From: Ophioderma brevispina
Taxonomy: Eukaryota; Echinodermata; Ophiuroidea; Amphilepidida; Ophiodermatidae
Direction of reading: 5' to 3'
Length of the DNA stretch: 64,000 nt
NCBI GenBank assembly: GCA_023653785.1
Contig: JAMKCH010049043.1
Location: 1 to 64,000 of the forward strand
Part shown: piece by piece, positions 23,355 to 35,697 of the stretch
Numbering within the stretch: the stretch's first letter is position 1
Layout of the letters: each line of letters starts with the position of its first letter
The notes under the pieces: model-generated
The model's input: the letters and a program-made list of their open reading frames with translations, nothing else
What the model was told of the DNA's origin: nothing
Database searches by the model: none
Translations under genes and position numbers: made by a program

Positions 23355-25030
23355 GTGAGTTTTTAAAGACCACTTTAATATTTCCTATGTAATAGCTAAA
23401 AAATGTCAGTAGAGTCCACATGGAATGTTATTTTCAGTAACATAACCAGAACCGTTGCAAATGTGGGGTTGGTAGACAGGGTGCCGGGACATTTTCTGAG
23501 GGTGCAAAATTTGGGTCCTTCCTCCACAGCCACTGTACAAATGGTAAGGTCATGGGGGGTGGGCTGAAAGGGTTTAGAAAGCCAAGTTTAGGTATAAACC
23601 ACAACATTGGTTCTCGACGTGTCCATACAAAGCTCCATTTGGATGTGTGTGTTTTTAATTAGGATTAACTCCACCGAGCTTGGAATTAACAAGGTTTATG
23701 AATCACAATCAACGTTGGGCATCCGAGATAACTCTTGAAAAGAAAAGCCAAAAATGTTTTAAATTATTGATTGCCGGTTGAAAATTTACCTAATACCATC
23801 TAACGGAGTTGTAAATGCATAATGTAGGCCTATATCGTAATTTTTAATTACATAAACGGAATAAATCCCAACCCTATGTTGATGTTCTTTTCTAAATAAA
23901 TTTATAAAAAAATAACTTTCAACATGTTAAATAAAATGTTTAGCTTTTCTTTTTAAGATGAATATTATTTGCCAAGTTGGACAACATCTGCGTTTGGTTG
24001 TGTATTATTGAATTGTTTATTATACTCTGTACACCTAAAGTACAAAGGTATTAATCGAGGTGCGCGGCATATCATTATCACGCTACTACCAAACGCACTT
24101 AATACACTCTTAGAGGCGCAGTCTAAATCCATGAAAATCGTCGCGCTATTTAAAGATACGCGCATGTTATAACAAAGACAATCTCTTACACTGATATACA
24201 AAAATCTGGTCGTATAAGTCCACATACAAGGCATTCCTTGTGAGACTGTGTGGGAGTTATTGATTACTATTGTCCTTCTAGGTTTACAGAGTATATGATG
24301 AATGTCTTTGCACCAGCTATTCTCTACAGGCTTTTTTAACATTTTCGAGTATAGGATGAATGTCGTTGCCAACCAGCTGTTCCTCTACAAGTCTTTTAGC
24401 TTCACCGGTGGAGCAACCATGTGACATGCATGAGTGCACGAGTCGAGCATGACTGTGATGCAATCCATATAAGGAAATTAAAAAAAAACCGTCCATAGTG
24501 GCTTTCTGTCCTTTGTCTTTATCAGCCCTAAACATGGAATCCCTTGCTTATTGTATGACTTATTACTAATTATATACCTCATAGTGACACTTGGATAATC
24601 TCTATGTACCCCATGGCACCTATTCGCTATATGCGTTTCCGTATTGTAAGCTGATAAACCTTATCTGGTTGTCACATTCAATTCTTATTAAGCACGCACA
24701 TTGGTTGTTTTTTGTTGATTGAAAACGCAGGACACTGCTGCGACCCCTGGTCATGTTCAGCAGCTGAGCTTTCTCTTTGTAGCTTCAAGTCTAAGGCCCC
24801 TCGTAGCAGTGGCCTCTGAAAAGTGAGGTAGGGCAGGGCGGTTTTTATTTGTAACCAAATGACAACTACATTGGTCTGTTTTTTTTCGCCAAAAATTTAT
24901 ATACCAACAACTTATCAACATTCAACCGCATCGAAAACAGTAATGCTTTTTTTTTAATTCACAAGGAATAACCCCCCCCCCCAAAAAAAATAAGTTTGGT
25001 CTATCGTCAAAAAGTTAGGAGGGAGGGCTA
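23355..25030. other. TPCN2 intron, no element assigned
   Basis: Contains a local direct repeat, 'GATGAATGTC.TTGC..CCAGCT.TTC.CTAC' at about 24298 and 24357, in minus-strand open frames of unknown meaning. No domain recognised. Confidence 0.35.
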
Positions 25031-25039
25031 CGAGTTTTA

Positions 25040-25440
25040 GTTAGTTAGACCCAAGTTTTAAATCCCGTTTGTCCCCCGTACACGAGGGTGGCTGGATTCA
25101 CCTCACACTCAGCAAACTGCTGTGGGGAGGATTTATTGGAGCAAAAGGTATTTGACCGGATGCCCTTCCTACTTCAATCCACATTTATCGGCGGTGGCCT
25201 AGCCTTTGGCAACTTTGCCGAACATTCAGGCAGCAATGTGCTGGGTGGCCGCCATTAGCTCTCCAGAGGCTGACGCCCTTGTCAGGTAGATCTTTTCATT
25301 CTACCAGGGACCAGCTACCCTCCTCATCCAGCTTCCTTACACAATCCGATGGGGAGTCGGTTTTAGCCGACGACGACTCGGCCCTGGGACAGGTAGTACG
25401 GTTACCAGGATACCAGTGCCGGTCTCAAAGAAACCTGACA
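25040..25440. repeat. Dispersed repeat family R, complete copy
   Basis: Starts near 'CCAAGTTTTAAATCCCGTTTG' (25050-25072) and ends 'GGTTACCAGGATACCAGT'. It includes the uninterrupted join 'CTGCTGTGG-GGAGGATTTATTGGAGC' that is broken in the 8405-9725 copy. Confidence 0.75.
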
Positions 25441-25948
25441 ACCATATCATAATCTGATAACTTTGTTATGCAGCCTAAACAATGTTCCACCGCCACATTG
25501 ACCGTTATCTACTACGCACCTTGAAACAGTTAAAAGCCAGTCCTGGAATTTATAAGTGGTCTTGGAAGTCCCTTGAAAGTTTGTAGGCAACTCTAATAAT
25601 AAGTCTTTTATATAATTTTGATCCTCTATAATATAAATTAGAGATTTGCGACAGCAGTGGGCATCTTTCGGAATATTTGTTTAACCCTATATACTGAGTT
25701 ATTATATCTATGCAAGTTGATACGACAGCAAACACTCTTGTCTTATTTTTGACGAAATGATTGGCCTAACATTCAACTCAACGTTTTAATATCCTGCATC
25801 GTTGAAAAGCGGGAAATTTGAAATTTACGGGTTTCTGCACTTTGACTTGGAAATATAAGCTTTTTGTAATCGATGTAAATCCATCGAGAAATAAGTGGTG
25901 TAGGTATATACTAGCAGAAATCTTTGGAACATATCTGCCATAAATTCC

Positions 25949-26305
25949 TTAAAGGGGGATGACCCAAATTTAAGTCTATAAATTACTCATCTTGATAGAA
26001 TGGCCTTCACCAAAATATCCCATCAGCTGAAGTTTGCACCGATATTTCAACCTGTTTTGAAGTGAGCGCTAAAGACATTATTTTTTAAATCCCCATAGAG
26101 TACTGTGTAAAATTAATATTGGTTGACCAAAATGGCACATATTTTCGCTCATAACATCGAAACCAAACATCCTTTAGCCCTAAGATTTCACAAGGTAAAT
26201 GAGAAAAATAGTAGCTTTCTTTAGATACCAAAATTTTGACCACTTTCGGTAAAATCTGGGGTCCCTGGGGATGAAGCTATTAGCGATCGGACCATGGACC
26301 TTTAA
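25949..26305 (+). repeat. TTAA-flanked MITE family F, complete copy
   Basis: TTAA (25949-25952) then AGGGGGATGACCC at the left; ACCATGGACCT then TTAA (26302-26305) at the right. The ends are imperfect inverted repeats. The interior matches the copies at 10871 and ~14855. Confidence 0.75.
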
Positions 26306-27004
26306 ACTTTGACTAGTAATATTATTGACTAGTAATAGAAAATTGTTAAACAAGAGTCAGGGAAATTTGACAAAAACAAGCCTTTATTTTTAATTCCTTA
26401 AAATGGCCTAGAACTTAGGAAAATTAATAGAAAAGTTTTGTAAACCTGACTGTAAGGCCCAACAAATTTTTCTGATACCACTATGTCATGTCCCATCTGA
26501 TATCCTTATTACCTGTGCAACCAAGCGTCAATGTAGTACTGTAAAAGAGACTCGTATGCAATTATCTAGCTTGCTGCATTGCAGGGCATAGTAGTGGGTA
26601 CCTGGAGTGTGAATGAAAAGTTGACTGTTTAGTTAAACATCTACCCGGGTATGCACAGGATGACCTCTTGTGACCCACGTGTCCTTTTGACCTCTAATGA
26701 CTCTATGTGACCTTTGGCCCCATTTGGTCAACATATATACAATTTCTGCAAATAAGTTACTGTGACATATTTTTATGTCCATCTTGTATCTCTGTTCAAA
26801 AAATGTGTGCCAACCAATAACTTGTCTTAGCTGTCTCATTTACATTGTGTCTCCACAAAGATCATTCCAGTTTCACCATAACATGTGGGTCCTATGCATC
26901 ATTGATGCTCTCGTATAATAAGCCCTCAGTTACTTAAATTACATTTTTGTGTTGCTTGCAAACATTTGCAGGAGGCACATACTAATGCATATTCTGTATG
27001 TCCA
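26306..27004. other. Intron sequence, nothing firm
   Basis: Contains a short TGACCTCTTGTGACC-type stretch near 26660-26700 related to the motif at 4741-5035. No coding signal. Confidence 0.3.
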
Positions 27005-27060
27005 TCTGTGTGTATGCATGTGTGTGTGTGTGTGTATGTGTGTGTGTGTGTGTGTGTATG
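27005..27060. repeat. (TG)n microsatellite
   Basis: TG/TATG dinucleotide tract with interruptions by A. Confidence 0.95.
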
Positions 27061-27166
27061 TTAAAATTTCAGTTAACCTCCAAATGTTTGAGGTGAACAA
27101 TGTAACTCTAATTGCCACCAAACTCCGGGTCTAGGTTCACCATGACCATAACATTTCGTGGTAAGA

Positions 27167-27644
27167 TTAAAGGTCCATGCCAAGGTCCAAATTCTTAGAG
27201 TCCACTTTTTAGCAGAGAGTGAAAAAAGTAGATCACGAAGCAAGTGACACTAGTGGTTTATACAGAACCGCTTGTTCTAAAACAAAATTAAAAGGTGCTT
27301 TTCGTGATTCCACAGCACCTTCAGTTTTTAATTCATGGTCGCTAGATACCCTTTGAGAAAAGCTTATTCACAAATTTGAAGTTGCATTTCTGCATCTTGC
27401 GGTTTTGTGTTAAGAGCAATTCTTTGTTTCTCCCAGGTACCTAGGCCACGGTCTGTAATTTCCTGTCCGTTTCTGGACAGAAAATACAAAATCGGAATTT
27501 CTTACAAATACGACCAAATTTCCACGTAATATTTGGTACACAAAATGGATTACAAGGCAACTGAGTTCAGATGTATAATAAAACTCAACTTGTTTTCAGT
27601 AAGTCGAGCGGACGAGGTTGTTGATCACGAAATGTCCCCTTTAA
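27167..27644. repeat. Possible TTAA-flanked element
   Basis: TTAA-AGGTCCATGCC at the left resembles the end of the element at 55530. CCCCT-TTAA at the right gives only a weak inverted match. Size and flanks fit a MITE, but the termini are not convincing. Confidence 0.3.
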
Positions 27645-28064
27645 ACCTTTCCTTTGTTCCTTTGCTATGTTTAATATGTCCCATTTCCTTGTACGAGTTT
27701 TCAATCATATGTTGTTATTTTCATTTTAGGAACCAAAGGCAGTTCTAACCGATGCCTGAGAATTGTATGATTTTAATGCGCATCATAAATATGCTCATCA
27801 TGTTCCGTGTACAACTATAGCTCATTGCACACTATACAGGTAGATGGCTCTAAAAATACTCTGAATGTGTACTCTTGACAGTTAAACGTGGCATCAATTG
27901 TGCCCCCAGGCATGCACATCTTGCCACATAGTTGGCAGTGAAACACCCTTTTTATTTTTAAAACCCACCCTTTTTTATCCCCTGGCTTGTAAAGCAGAAG
28001 GGGGATTATGCTATCAGTCAAGGCAGCGTCGGCGGCGTCCAACACAATCTTGTGAACGCGAATA

Positions 28065-28640
28065 ACATGAGACCCATAAGGTATGGGATGTAACTTGGGG
28101 GTGGGATCGGACTGCCATTGCCTTCATCTGATTAGATTATGGCGTGGCATATTCTCAATTAGGGACCTAATTGGCATAATTAATGAGTTAAATTTGGGTA
28201 TGTTTAGAGACCCATATGGTTATTTGGTGATGTAACTGGTGGGCGGGATTGGACTGCCATGCCCTTTCTCTGATTAGATTATGGGCATGGCATATGCTAA
28301 CTGGGTCCCTAATTGGCATAATTTAAATATTAATTTTGGGGTATTTTTGCCCAAAAAGCTTTACCCTAAAAAAAAAAAAAAAAAAATCTGAAGATCCATA
28401 AGTCCATTTTTGGAATGACACTTTGGTGGAGGGGTGGGGCATCACATTACTCTCGCGCTGATTAGGTTTTGTGGCGCAATGATATGCTAATTAATAGCTA
28501 ATTGTGCATACTATGGGCTAAATTTGGGGTATTTTCACCATCCGCAAACAACTTGTGACAAACGATTTCTGAAGAGCCTAAGTCCGAGTTTGAGGAACTT
28601 GAATGAGGGGTGGGAATCATGTACTCTCGCTCTGATTAGG
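28065..28640. repeat. Satellite-like tandem array, ~140-195 bp units
   Basis: Four diverged units start near 28084, 28225, 28420 and 28600. Each carries 'GGGGTGGGA..', 'TCTGATTAG.TT', '(GGC)ATATGCTAA' and 'CTAATTG.CATA' in that order. An A18 run interrupts the third interval. No coding potential. Confidence 0.75.
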
Positions 28641-28900
28641 TTTAAGGTGGGTTGTCCGGTTTAAAGGGGGTTGTCCGGTTTCAGGGGGTCGGGCCGGTTT
28701 TAAGGGGCGTTGTGGCTTTAAGGGGGTTGTCCGGGTTAAGGGGGTTGTCCAGCTTTACGGGGGTTGTTGGGTTTAAGGGGGATTGGTTGGTGTTTAAGGT
28801 GGGTTGTCCGGTTTAAAGGGGGTGTCCGGGTTTAAAGGGGGTTGTCCGGGTTTAAGGGGGGTTGCTGGCTTAGGGGGGATTGTTGGGTTTAGGGGTAACC
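28640..28900 (+). repeat. G-rich minisatellite, ~20-bp unit (GGGGGTTGTCCGGTTTAA)
   Basis: About 13 imperfect units of GGTTTAAGGGGGTTGTCCGG. Runs of four to six G recur every ~20 bp on the plus strand, so G-quadruplexes are possible. Unit ends resemble TTTAGGGG but are not telomeric repeats. Confidence 0.9.
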
Positions 28901-30536
28901 CGCTCCGCCATTGGCTTTAGCGGTTCGAGAACCGCGTGTGTATTTTTATGAAAACCCGCTTTTATCCAGAAGTTGCAACCCACCCTTTTGTCGAGTCGCC
29001 ATGCCCTGTACACCACAAAACCACCTATAATTATACTGATGGTGGTCGAATTCGGCTACTGTACCTCTCCAGACCCCGTCAGAACAGCGCACTAAGGCTC
29101 AGACTAGCTCAGACTGCAGCGTATTTTTGTACCAAAATCAGAAATATGGACATAAAACTGCTTGAAAGGGGCACAAACTGTTCTGTGAAATAATTTCTGA
29201 ATGAAAACCGTACGTTAAATTGTTTTATAAAACGTACGTTTTCCATTCAAAAATCCTACCCACAAACCGCCCCGGTTACAATTTGGACACCTTATTTCAA
29301 GTTGTCATTTGTCTTGACCCGGAGTTGTCTACACAATAGTTGTGGCTAAGGTCAATAATGTTGTTCAATAATGCTAATATATTGCCCTGATTGGTTTAAG
29401 GATCTAATATATATTAATTTAATGTTCTTAATATTTTGTTCATAATAAAGACTGAAGGCAAGATGCTTTTGAATCCTCATCCAAACGTTTCGTGCAAGTC
29501 TAAACCCGTTGTGTACACCCACGTTTTTATTAATAACCTACGCTTTTGACTAAAACTGCATTTTAGCAGAGCAATTTTACCCACCAACCACCCTTTGGCA
29601 TTTAGAGCCCCGACTTGTGTAACCCCCACACTTCTAATGTCGTGGGTTGCCAACCCAGTAGTAGTGTCTACACGGAGCCAAATCCCGGAGTTTCAAACTC
29701 TGGAATGTTGATTGGCAAGCGCGCGAATTAAGCATCGGCCACCGCGCATTGCCGCAGTGCCCCATTGAATGGCCGTGATGCCCACTATAGTTCTGGCAAC
29801 CGTCAGGCCAGATGGCAGTGCCCTATGTTTCAAAGTGTCCCTTTTTCCCTCGATGTCCGAGATTCTGATCACAAACAAAATGTGCGGCGTTATAAGCATT
29901 TGTTCACCATTTCATCGCGACTTTCATACCTTGGTATCGCAGCATGTGGTATTGGCAGAGACTACACATTGCCTTTAGTCTGGCATGTGCAAGAGACCAA
30001 TTTCTGTTTGTGCTAAAGACCCTGAGCCATTAAAAATAACACCTAGATGACTACTGATGGATACAAATTAAAAACTACCAATTAAAACAAGCCCCTACTT
30101 TTGTGGGTGGTGGTGTTTTACTTTATTCATTCATAAAAGTGGTAAATAGTTTCAAAAAATTTTGGAATAAAACAGTTTTATTATAAATGTCCAACGAATA
30201 CTGGGATATTGATCCGTAATACTAGGCGTGTGGCCTGGACTTGGCCTGAATTTTAATGGCTTTGGGGAGGACTGTATAGCCCCATAGTATTCGTTTCCTC
30301 AGTATTTCAGAAATTCCGACAGTGAAAATATGTATACATCATATGGTTTGTTTTAAAAATGAGAATAAAAATATTGTTTTCAGACCTGGCCATGTGTCAT
30401 ATCAAATGGGTGATCATTTTATTGTGGGAAATCACCCGGCCTTTGACCTTGTTACTACTCCACTTAATGGAGCACTATAGTGCTTCTACCCTATTTGATT
30501 CAGTGATGTCAGTGTGTTATTCAAAACTCGCAGTAA
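28901..30536. other. TPCN2 intron, no exon recognised
   Basis: Includes an ACGTACGTT...AACGTACGT palindrome pair near 29205-29240 and a slightly GC-richer stretch at 29690-29960. Open frames have no recognisable domain. Confidence 0.35.
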
Positions 30537-30540
30537 TTAA

Positions 30541-31355
30541 CCCTCGTCTACCTGAGGCCATTTTTTGTACAAAATTGCCGAAGGGGGGGGGTGGTTACCA
30601 CCACCCTTTGACATTTTTTCGTTACTGAACAACCCGTTCCTGTAAATTTTGGTCCAATGATAAGCTTAGGGTTTCTTTCTCTTCCATTGGTACCAACAAG
30701 TACTAACATCCCATTATGACGTCACCATGACGTCATATGTTGAGGAAAGTGACGAAATACTGAATATAGGTGGCAAATTGAATAATTTGCAATTTTAAAG
30801 CGACTCAAACCCCTTATTATATAGCTCTAAAATCTGTCATTATATAAAACTAGTCCATTTCCCATCAAGTAGAGTCAAAAACCCCGCATGAAAATCTGAT
30901 TTTTCTAACCTTTTGGCGAACAAATTGAATTTGTTTCACTTGTGTGTGTCTATGGAAATAGGAGTTTTTGCTTGATATCTAACTGTATGACGTCATTGTT
31001 ACGTAATGCCTCGCCATGTTGGTACTCCCATTTTTGGTATCAATGGAAAGATGAAGACCATAGCTATCTCTATGGTACCCAAATCAAGTGTCTGTGATGT
31101 TCCTGATTTGTGTTAGGCATGTTGTACTTCTCTTCCGGAGGGGGGGTGGGTTACCACCCCCCCCCTACCACACTTTGGGATCACCCTGTATCTTTACCTA
31201 TACTCCCGTTGTATGTTTGTTTTTGGATTAAAAGGAGTCGGCACATGTCATTGACATTACATTAATAATTTTGGCATACCAAAAAAGTGGGTTTTAGCAA
31301 GCCGGGGAAACACCTGAAGGGGGGGTGGTAACCACCCCCCTTCGGTAGACGAGGG
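30541..31355. mobile_element. piggyBac-type non-autonomous element
   Basis: Perfect 12-bp terminal inverted repeat CCCTCGTCTACC / GGTAGACGAGGG, with TTAA directly outside both ends (30537-30540 and 31356-31359). CCC ends and TTAA target duplication are the piggyBac hallmark. Subterminal 'GGGGGTGGTTACCACC' type inverted sequences occur at both ends and in the middle (about 30585, 31143 and 31322). No transposase frame. Confidence 0.88.
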
Positions 31356-32277
31356 TTAAATTGCGAGCGTTGATACAAAGCACTGGCATCCACATATTAT
31401 GCGCATATAAAGGTGCTGTGCAAATCGGTGTAGGCTATGCCAGTGGGGAGGGGGGCAAGGGGAAGATTCCCCCTGGATTAGGTAAAATCAGGAATGTTTA
31501 AAAGAAAAATACATGTAAATCAGCCAGCCAGTTTTTTGGACCCTATTTTACTTCTCCGACGTCATGACGACTTGTCCCCTGACTGGGTACGTTGCTCTTA
31601 AACGCGGGCTTTTTGCCTCCACATAAGCACAAGGCTCCCTAAATGCCACTGGTGCAAATATACTGTAAAACAGCCTGTTACAAGCACGACTCAGGAAGGT
31701 TAAATGGAGTATACCTTAGCCTCGACCCAGAGGGTGTAATTTGTGTGTCAATCCACACTGCATCAGTTTTGGGAATTTTCAACCTCAATAAGGTTCATTG
31801 ACTCCCACAAAAATCCTATTCTTAACCTAAAAACCCTGACTTGACAACACTCACTTTTGCCCCCAAAGTGTTAGTACTTTAGGACGTTTTTAGCGTGAAT
31901 CATGAATTTTTTTTGGCCTCTAGCTTCTGTAACCTTTTATCCTTAAGTACGACATGAGTTTTGGTACAGTACAGTATAAGCCAATTGCAATGCATTATGG
32001 GAATTGGTTCAAAAACACCCTCTGGCCTCGACCTTACCGCTCGCTTCATCAAACCTGATGATTTGGGTTCAATTTCCTCAATCTCAATGTAAAATTTGGC
32101 TGACTTTCTCAATGAGCATGAACTGTGTGTACAACAGCTACATACTACTGAACAAATGATTGTGTTTTAACTGTAAATGCCATATTTAGTTAGCAGTTAT
32201 CCTTAGGACTCAGGAAAATTTTTGGGCAGATGAATGAGAACAAGTATATAGGCTCCCTAATGGTACACATTTCAGGT
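31356..32277. other. TPCN2 intron, nothing recognised
   Basis: Ordinary intron-like sequence with no repeats or exons that I can support. Confidence 0.3.
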
Positions 32278-32632
32278 TTAAGGTGCAACGAGAGTTTCCA
32301 AAGTGTCCTAAAAAAAACCAAAGTTGGGGGTGGGCTGATTTTTGCCCTGATGTAAAGCTTCCATCACAAATATCCCCATCTGAAAGGATTAATCTGAGAA
32401 ATGCTTCCTTTGGTACACAATTGTGAATTTTATAATTTCGTAATGAGCAAATACAAAATTCATCCCTATGTTTTAATGAAATATAAGCAAATCAAAATCA
32501 CCGTTTTTCTCTCTTTTAAGATATGTCTGTAGGCAAATACAAGGTAGGAAATCTATTTTGTGTCCAATCTATATGAAATTAAAATAACCATAGAATTTTT
32601 GGGTGCCTCAAAATCTCTTGTTGCACCTTTAA
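32278..32632 (-). repeat. TTAA-flanked MITE family E, complete copy
   Basis: TTAA (32278-32281) then GGTGCAACGAGAGTTTCC; right end AAAATCTCTTGTTGCACCT then TTAA (32629-32632). The ends are ~18-bp imperfect inverted repeats. Other copies: 742, 12511 and ~16507. Confidence 0.82.
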
Positions 32633-32898
32633 TTGGGGGTGAGTGGTAAGGTCAAGGCTGCCCCTTTAAGCTTCATTATCTTCGCTATTGGCTTGATCAC
32701 GGGTGAATCCATCTCCTGGTGTCTTTCCTGGGAATAGGCGATTTTGCTTGTTCTCAGAATGCAGAGTTGTTTGGAAGTGCCAGTATAAGTTATTTGATTT
32801 TGATAAGCATATTTTGTGTAACAAGAGACCTAATTAAAGTTTATTCTTAACAATATTGTGATTAATGTTGTTGCTTGTTTTTGTACTTTCTTATCTAG

Positions 32899-32970
32899 AC
32901 AATGGCTGTGGTAGCAGCAACCTTGTTAGACTTGATAAGAAATCTCAAGGCATTTGTAGGGATTCTTTTG
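32899..32970 (+). CDS. TPCN2: Two-pore channel 2, exon for domain II S4-S5 linker
   Basis: Acceptor TTTCTTATCTAG and donor GTAAGTTG enclose exactly 24 codons. They contain 'TMAVVAATLLDLIRNLKAF' followed by VGILL. This matches the stretch between S4 and S5 of the second domain of TPC2 (MAVVA...L..NMRAF.GIL in the vertebrate protein). The linker couples voltage/lipid sensing to the gate in this family. Both exon ends are on codon borders, so it joins in frame to the next exon. Confidence 0.85.
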
Positions 32971-33629
32971 GTAAGTTGAAACCAACTTTCTTTGCTGGTG
33001 ATTCCGACTATGATTTTTGTGAATGTTGCTTTGTTTATTTTTTTTTAATGGAAATCATTGAACTATGAAAATGGAGAATAGGCGATTTATCAACAACAAA
33101 AAAGAAGAAGAAAAGATAAGCACAAAACTACACGGCCAGAATTAATCACAAATGGTATGTGACCAGCATGCTGTTTTGACTTTGAAATAGTCTGAACAAC
33201 ACATACATGCAACTTGTTTCGATGCAATAGAAAATAAAATGCATACGAAATATAGCAACATTTCTGAAATATGAGGGGTTAATTTAGTACACATTTTTGC
33301 TTCTACTAATGGCTGGACCGATTTAACTTAAAATTTTGTAATCAGATGTTTTTGGTGATATGCTAACATGTGAGGGGGGAAACGTCATATGAAAGTCGGA
33401 CCATGATCAGGTCACCCACCTTTGTTTATACATGATCTTTTGATGCATCTTGGCCAATCATGTACCAGTATACCATTAAATAAAAGGTAAACATGAATAA
33501 TTAATCAAACACAAAAAGAAAGAGGTATAATGCTGGAACACAAAAGGTCACAGTTGAGTATCGTAATTTATCCTGACATGCACAAGAAATACAAAATTTT
33601 CACTCCCGAATTTTTAGTCTTTGATATAT

Positions 33630-33760
33630 ATTATAATAGGCCATGTCTGTCTGTGTGTCTGTCTGTCTGTGCGCCCTTTTTTATGGAGGTTGGGGGTCGT
33701 ATGCACACGAAACTTGGTGGGTGGGTGTAGCTTGGGCCTTGGGCCTGGCAAAACTGAGTT
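33630..33760. repeat. Fragment of the AGGTCA-family repeat (GTCTGTCTG start)
   Basis: 'CATGTCTGTCTGTGTGTCTG...AAACTTGGTGGGTGGGTG...TGAGTTTG' parallels the start of the copy at 34440 ('GGTCTGTCTGTCTGGC'). Confidence 0.5.
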
Positions 33761-33874
33761 TGTTTGATTAGCAGATATGTACCCCACAAGTCAGGTAATT
33801 GCAAAAAACAGGTTTCGAATAAGTAGTACTTTAAAAATACAGGTTATCTCGAAAACTGTGTGACCACTTTTAGT

Positions 33875-34255
33875 TAGTTAAACCAAGGTTTTAAATCCGG
33901 TTGTGTCCCCGTAAATACTGCTATGTGAGGATTTATTAGAGCAAAAGATAAATGACCGGATGCCCTTCCTGACGTCAATCTGCAGTTTTCGGCTGTGGGC
34001 CTAGCCTTTGGGCAACCACCCCCATCATGCAAGGCAGCATGTGCTGGATGGCCGCCATTAGCTCTCCAGAGCCGACGCCCTTGTAGGTAGATCTTTTTCA
34101 TTCTACCAGGGTAACCAGCTACCCTCCTCATCAGATTTCCTTAGAAACCCAATGGGGGTGACGGTTTAGTCACCGACAACTCGGCCCTGGGACAGGTAGT
34201 ACTGGTTACCAGGATACCAGTAGCAGGCCTTCGAAGGAAACCTGACCTGACCAAT
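33875..34255. repeat. Dispersed repeat family R copy
   Basis: Contains the full ordered block set from 'AAGGTTTTAAATCCGGTTGTG' (33888-33908) to 'GGTTACCAGGATACCAGT'. The 'GACCGGATGCCCTTCCTGAC' block is at 33956. Confidence 0.75.
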
Positions 34256-34439
34256 AGTTTGGTATCATGTATTCAGTTTGTAGGGGAAATTGGAAATCTT
34301 TAAAAAAATTGCAAGACCCATTTATATACCAACTGTTACAGTGAAAAAGAATTGATAAATCAGAAAGCTGATTGTGCTATTCTTATTTGCAGCATGCCCC
34401 ACATGGGCTTCTGTACCCTGTAAAAATTAGGGCATGTGT

Positions 34440-34870
34440 GGATGTGTTAGCATCTATATATTAATACCGGTGGTCTGTCTGTCTGGCACTGTGTCTGTCT
34501 CTCTGAACGGAGACTGGATTTGCATGTTCCTGAAACTTGTTGGGCGGGTGCCCCTTGACCTTCCGAAGACGTGAGTTTTTGTATTGTTAGGGATCAAAGG
34601 TCATCAGGGGTCATTCAAGGTCAAAGAGGTCAAATTGACATGTCTATTTTCTCGAGACCGAGGGTCGCACGTTCTTCCTTAAACTTGGTGGGTGGTTGCC
34701 CCTTGAACCGTTTGAAATGGAGTTTGTATTGGGTAAGTGGATCAAAGCATCAAGGGTTATTCTGGTTAAAGGAGGTCAAATGAGGTTAACGTTGGTGTTT
34801 GGGCATGAAACTTAGGTGGGGTGCAGATTGTTGATTAAGGGGGTCATTCAGCCAGGTGATCGCGAACCCC
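34440..34870. repeat. AGGTCA-rich dispersed repeat, second copy
   Basis: Parallels 1-490: 'GTGCCCCTTGACCTTC', 'GTATTGTTAGGGATCAAAGG', 'GGGTCATTCAAGGTCAAAG' and 'TCTATTTTCTCGAGACCGAGG'. It lies in the intron just before TPCN2 exon 34984. Confidence 0.7.
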
Positions 34871-34983
34871 AGTTAATCACGAAACCCAGGACCACATGTA
34901 AGGATAATGATGTTAAGATAACATGACAGACGAATGCGTGAATAGACAAATCTGAATTTTTACATGGATTTTGTTACTACTAG

Positions 34984-35069
34984 GTGATTTCTCAGTTTTG
35001 GGCGATACTTGGAATGGAGCTATTTGAAGGGGTTACCAGCAAACACCATCCAAAGAATGGAACCAACAT
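34984..35069 (+). CDS. TPCN2: Two-pore channel 2, exon for domain II S5
   Basis: The acceptor TTTTGTTACTACTAG gives 'VISQFWAILGMELFEG' followed by a turret 'VTSKHHPKNGTN', then donor GTAAGT. With this acceptor the join ...VGILL-VISQFWAILG has the same length as the S5 helix of TPC2. The alternative acceptor CTCAG at 34995 would shorten S5 by four residues, so I prefer the upstream one. NGT in the turret is a possible N-glycosylation site on the luminal side. Confidence 0.85.
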
Positions 35070-35292
35070 GTAAGTAATGGTGAAATGTTGTAGCAACTTG
35101 CTATCTTGACATTTGCAGGAAATGGCAACTTGTAGGGTTAGTAATGTACTCCTGTGCCAAAAAAATAAATAAAAACAAAAAATCCAGCTACTATTTTGCC
35201 TCCGCAGACTTGGTAAGGAATTTTTCAGTGGTTATGAATCTTCACAAAATACATAGCACATGTTATCCACTGAATTGTTTGGTCAATGCACT

Positions 35293-35580
35293 GATAAAAA
35301 AGAGGTGGGGTCTTTCCAAGGATGAAAGCTTAGGTCTTGTTAAGGACAGAAAAGGTGGGTAGTTTTTTATTTCTTCTGTAAGTGATGTGTAGAAATCAAC
35401 ATGGAGAAAAAACAGATGTCTGTTATCCTTGGAATTCCTTGGTTGATGTAAAATAAAAGAAGTGGGGTCTCGCCATGGCGGAGAGGTCTTGGTAAGGACA
35501 GAAAAGGTGGGTAGTTTTCATTGACTTCAGTAAATGTTGTGCAGGAATCAACATGTAGGGGAAAATGGACATTATACATG
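35293..35580. repeat. Direct repeat, two units of ~130-160 bp
   Basis: 'AGAGGTGGGGTCTTTCC...AAGGACAGAAAAGGTGGGTAGTTTT...GAAATCAACATG' (35302-35402) recurs as 'GAAGTGGGGTCTCGCC...AAGGACAGAAAAGGTGGGTAGTTTT...GAATCAACATG' (35458-35564). Confidence 0.8.
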
Positions 35581-35697
35581 CTACTAATGTAAGTAGAACA
35601 TTTTATAATTACAGACCTACTACATGAATCAGTGGGAATTTCTTGTGCACAGACCTATAAAAATAAAGCATCTTCTTCTTGCATATAAGGCAGCAAC

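Noticed and set aside
23430..23475. Acceptor TTATTTTCAG followed by 'NITRTV', loosely like the TPC2 S4 start
   Set aside because: The reading that matches runs through the acceptor itself, and no donor follows.
24588..24645. Candidate TPCN2 S4 exon reading 'PIRYMRFRI' before a GTAAGC donor
   Set aside because: The phase does not match the preceding exon, and about five residues before the next exon would be missing.
27815..28045. 76-residue minus-strand frame with two CxxC pairs
   Set aside because: The Cys spacing fits no zinc-finger family I know, and no splice context supports it.
28640..28900. Interstitial telomere
   Set aside because: Unit is ~20 bp with TTGTCCGG between G runs, not TTAGGG.
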